Positions 2,577-5,215 of a stretch of 5,215 nucleotides of DNA are shown piece after piece. Location: positions 1 to 5,215 of the forward strand of contig DIWI01000044.1 of NCBI GenBank assembly GCA_002428415.1. Direction: 5' to 3'. The notes under the pieces were generated by a model, which saw only the letters and a program-made list of their open reading frames with translations, did not search any database and had not been told where the DNA came from. This stretch comes from Clostridiaceae bacterium UBA6110 (lineage in GTDB: Bacteria; Bacillota; Clostridia; Clostridiales; Clostridiaceae). Position 1 is the first letter of the stretch; each line of letters starts with the position of its first letter. The translations under genes and the position numbers were made by a program.

Positions 2577-5215
2577 CCTTAGGGATGGTCTGGTCAAGGG
2601 ATTCATAGATGGGAATATGCCTGCACTTGCAAATTACAGGCCGAGGCTTCTGGTCAATGACAATGAAAAAGGCGAGAAGGTGCTCACCAGCATAATTACG
2701 GAACTGTCCGACTGTGATGAGTTCCTTTTTTCAGTGGCATTCGTCACTAAGAGCGGTGTGACTTCACTCATTGAGACTCTTAAGGAGCTTGATGAAAAGG
2801 GTGTAAAGGGGCGAATAATCGCATCACAGTACCAGAATTTTTCGGATCCGGCAGCTCTTCGGAAACTTATGGGCTTTGGGAATATTGACCTTGGTATCGT
2901 CACAGAGGATCAGGGGAAAATGCATACGAAGGGCTACATATTCAGGAAGGGCAGTGAATATACAATAATAGTCGGCAGCAGCAATCTCACGCAAAGCGCA
3001 CTCTCCGTCAACAAGGAATGGAACCTGAAGGTAACTTCCACATATGAAGGAGCCCTACTTCGTGAAACGCTGCATGAATTTGAGGAGCTCTCAAAAAAAT
3101 CCGTAAAGGTCGATGAGGCCTATCTTGAACAATATCAGGCAATCTATGATTATCAGTCCGAGGCAAGGATACAGCTTGAGAGGACCTCGCATCAGGGAAT
3201 GATCCATTTCCAGAGGATACTGCCCAACAAGATGCAGTCTTCAGCACTGGAAGCTTTGGATGAGTCAAGGAATGCAGGAAGAGACAAAGCTTTGGTAATC
3301 TCGGCAACAGGAACCGGAAAGACGTATCTTTCAGCCTTTGATGTCAGAAAATTCAATCCGAGGCGTTTCCTTTTTGTGGTGCACAGAGAACAGATAGCTA
3401 AAGCAGCGATGGAAAGCTTCAGGAGGGTATTCGGGACTGAGAGGTCGATGTCGGTTCTGAGTGGGGGTTCGAAGAGCACAGGATCTGATTTCATATTCTC
3501 TACTGTACAGACACTATCGAAGGATGAAATACTTTATGGCTTCAAGCCGGAACATTTCGATTATGTCGTAATTGACGAGGTCCACAGGGCAGGTGCCGCA
3601 TCCTACAGGAAGGTAATCGACCACTTCAGGCCTGAATTCCTTCTTGGAATGTCCGCAACGCCTGAAAGGACTGATGGATTTGATGTGTTCCAGATGTTCG
3701 ACCATAATGTTGCTTTCGAGATAAGGCTGCAGCAGGCAATGAAGGAAAACATGGTATGTCCTTTCCATTACTTCGGAGTATCTGAAATCAAGGTAGACGG
3801 TGTCCTTATCGATGACACCACCAGCTTTTCAAAGCTTACTTCAAATGAAAGGGTCAGGAACATTGCTGAAAAGGCTGAATTCTATGGCTATAGCGGACAC
3901 AGGGTCAGAGGTCTCATATTCTGCAGCCGTAGGGAAGAGGCTGAGGTGCTTTCTGATAAATTCAATCTCATGGGATACAGTACAGTTGCGCTTTCAGGAG
4001 CAAGCAGCCAGGAAGAAAGGATTGAAGCGGTGAACCGACTCGAGCAAAAGGAACGTGATGGAGGACTGGACTACATATTCACCGTTGACATATTCAACGA
4101 AGGTATCGACGTTCCTTCTGTTAATCAGGTCATAATGCTCAGACCGACGCAATCAGCTATAATCTTCGTGCAGCAGTTGGGAAGAGGTCTCAGGCATTTT
4201 GATGACAAGGAGTATGTCGTGGTCCTTGATTTCATTGGCAATTATGACAAGAATTTCCTGATACCTGTAGCCTTGTCAGGAGACCAAAGCTACAATAAGG
4301 ACACCATGAGGAGGTTTATTGCTGAAGGCACCAGGGTAATACCCGGCTGCTCAACAATCAACTTCGACAGGATAACAAGAGACAGGATATACTCATCGAT
4401 TGATAGAGCTGACCTTAACGATATCAAGCTGATCAAGGAATCCTACATGATGCTGAAGATGAGGCTTGGACGGATTCCAAGCATTAATGAATTTGCAGAA
4501 TACGGATCCATTGACATTGAAAGGATATTCCAGAAATCAAAATCATACCATAATTTCCTCAAGAAATATGAGGATGAATATAATGTCGGACTATCTGTCC
4601 TTGAGGAAGGGTACATCGAATATATTTCAGTGAAGTATGCAACCGGGAAGAGACCGCATGAGCTTGAACTTCTAAAGCTTATTGCAGGAGGTTCGAAGAA
4701 TCCATTGGAAGACCTTGAAGTGCTGCTTAAGAAAAAATATGGGATTGTCATGAATGAAAACACAAGGCTCAATCTTGAAAACCAGATGACTCAGAATTTC
4801 GCCACAGGCTCAGCGAAGGACAGTTACAAGGATGTTGTGTTCATGGCTGATTCAAAAGGTGCTGACTCATTCATTAATTGCCTTGAAAATCCTGAATTCA
4901 GGCTACAGTTTGAGGAGCTGTTAGGTGTAGGATTGACACGATACCAGGAAAGGTACTCGGAAAGATATAAGCACACTAACTTCAAGCTTTATGAAAAGTA
5001 TACATATGAGGACGTATGCAGGTGCCTTGACTGGGAGAAGAGCGAGGTTGCCCTCAATATTGGTGGGTACAGGTTTGATAAGAGGACAAGGACCTACCCT
5101 GTGTTCATTAATTATGACAAGCATGAGGACATTAGCGCTACAACTAAATATGAGGATCGATTCCTATCGTCTGAAACCCTGGAGGCGATTTCAAAATCCA
5201 AAAGGACAGTCAATT
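2560..5215 (+). CDS. PLD nuclease-SF2 helicase-DUF3427 multidomain protein (3' end outside window)
   Basis: The frame is open from ATG 2560 to the window edge, giving 885 residues without a stop; related proteins run to about 950-1050, so most is present. Domains in order: a phospholipase-D-type nuclease domain (~30-180) with H122-T-K124 and GSSNLT (139-144); a superfamily 2 helicase core (~215-560) with Q226, Walker A ATGTGKT (249-255), DEVH (339-342), SATPER (365-370), motif V around NEGIDVP (513-519) and motif VI QQLGRGLR (538-545); a helical accessory region containing MRLGRIPS (634-641); and a DUF3427-type C-terminus (~808 on) with YEDV, NIGGY (833-837) and KYEDRFL. It should translocate on or unwind nucleic acid using ATP and cut it through the PLD site, in the cytosol. 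One HxK half-site suggests dimerisation, and the usual downstream Asp of the HKD motif is missing. It overlaps the Nudix gene by 17 nt. Arg is mostly AGG. A defence or DNA-repair role is inferred, not shown. Confidence 0.93.
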   Translation, partial: MESAYSLRDGLVKGFIDGNMPALANYRPRLLVNDNEKGEKVLTSIITELSDCDEFLFSVAFVTKSGVTSLIETLKELDEKGVKGRIIASQYQNFSDPAALRKLMGFGNIDLGIVTEDQGKMHTKGYIFRKGSEYTIIVGSSNLTQSALSVNKEWNLKVTSTYEGALLRETLHEFEELSKKSVKVDEAYLEQYQAIYDYQSEARIQLERTSHQGMIHFQRILPNKMQSSALEALDESRNAGRDKALVISATGTGKTYLSAFDVRKFNPRRFLFVVHREQIAKAAMESFRRVFGTERSMSVLSGGSKSTGSDFIFSTVQTLSKDEILYGFKPEHFDYVVIDEVHRAGAASYRKVIDHFRPEFLLGMSATPERTDGFDVFQMFDHNVAFEIRLQQAMKENMVCPFHYFGVSEIKVDGVLIDDTTSFSKLTSNERVRNIAEKAEFYGYSGHRVRGLIFCSRREEAEVLSDKFNLMGYSTVALSGASSQEERIEAVNRLEQKERDGGLDYIFTVDIFNEGIDVPSVNQVIMLRPTQSAIIFVQQLGRGLRHFDDKEYVVVLDFIGNYDKNFLIPVALSGDQSYNKDTMRRFIAEGTRVIPGCSTINFDRITRDRIYSSIDRADLNDIKLIKESYMMLKMRLGRIPSINEFAEYGSIDIERIFQKSKSYHNFLKKYEDEYNVGLSVLEEGYIEYISVKYATGKRPHELELLKLIAGGSKNPLEDLEVLLKKKYGIVMNENTRLNLENQMTQNFATGSAKDSYKDVVFMADSKGADSFINCLENPEFRLQFEELLGVGLTRYQERYSERYKHTNFKLYEKYTYEDVCRCLDWEKSEVALNIGGYRFDKRTRTYPVFINYDKHEDISATTKYEDRFLSSETLEAISKSKRTVN

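Noticed and set aside
2634..5124. Several minus-strand open frames of 67-109 codons and one plus-strand frame at 3800-4033
   Set aside because: All lie inside the helicase gene in other frames, have low-complexity or irregular translations and are shadows of it.
1..5215. CRISPR array, insertion sequence, attachment site or rRNA/tRNA gene
   Set aside because: No regularly spaced repeats, transposase frame, long terminal inverted repeats or RNA gene signatures were seen on either strand.

Overview
The window looks like chromosomal or island DNA from a low-to-moderate GC anaerobic Bacillota (Firmicutes)-type bacterium. The reasons are GAGG/GGAGG-type ribosome binding sites, sigma-A-like promoters (TTGAAG-17-TATGAT and an extended TGTTATAAT), a PnuC of the Gram-positive type, and heavy use of AGG/AGA for Arg and ATA for Ile, strongest in the helicase gene. 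The genus cannot be fixed from this sequence.

Layout: (1) Bases 3-521 (+) hold the C-terminal part, or a short version, of a helical protein whose tail resembles the ends of SWIM zinc-finger proteins. It is followed 24 nt later by a 71-aa protein of unknown function (546-761, +). (2) Bases 762-1096 hold no convincing gene. They carry three inverted repeats, the last a 13-bp GC-rich hairpin that probably terminates pnuC from the other strand. (3) pnuC, a nicotinamide riboside-type vitamin transporter, lies on the minus strand (1097-1825). Its promoter is well formed and its roughly 108-nt leader holds four consecutive small hairpins, so it may be a riboswitch or attenuator. (4) A divergent intergenic region (1826-2153) contains that leader, a Shine-Dalgarno/anti-Shine-Dalgarno element and the promoter of the next unit. 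(5) A two-gene unit on the plus strand starts at 2154. It has a NudG/MutT-like Nudix pyrophosphohydrolase (2154-2576) and, overlapping it by 17 nt, a large multidomain protein (2560 to beyond the window end) with a phospholipase-D-type nuclease domain, a superfamily 2 DEVH helicase core, a helical accessory region and a C-terminal DUF3427-type domain.

The most interesting element is the Nudix plus PLD-helicase-DUF3427 pair. The overlap implies co-translation, so nucleotide-pool cleansing and DNA/RNA processing by a nuclease-helicase appear to be parts of one function. A nuclease-helicase without a methyltransferase, paired with a nucleotide hydrolase, is compatible with a phage-defence or damaged-DNA-processing module. 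This is inference; nothing in the window proves it. pnuC is transcribed away from the unit and is probably functionally separate.
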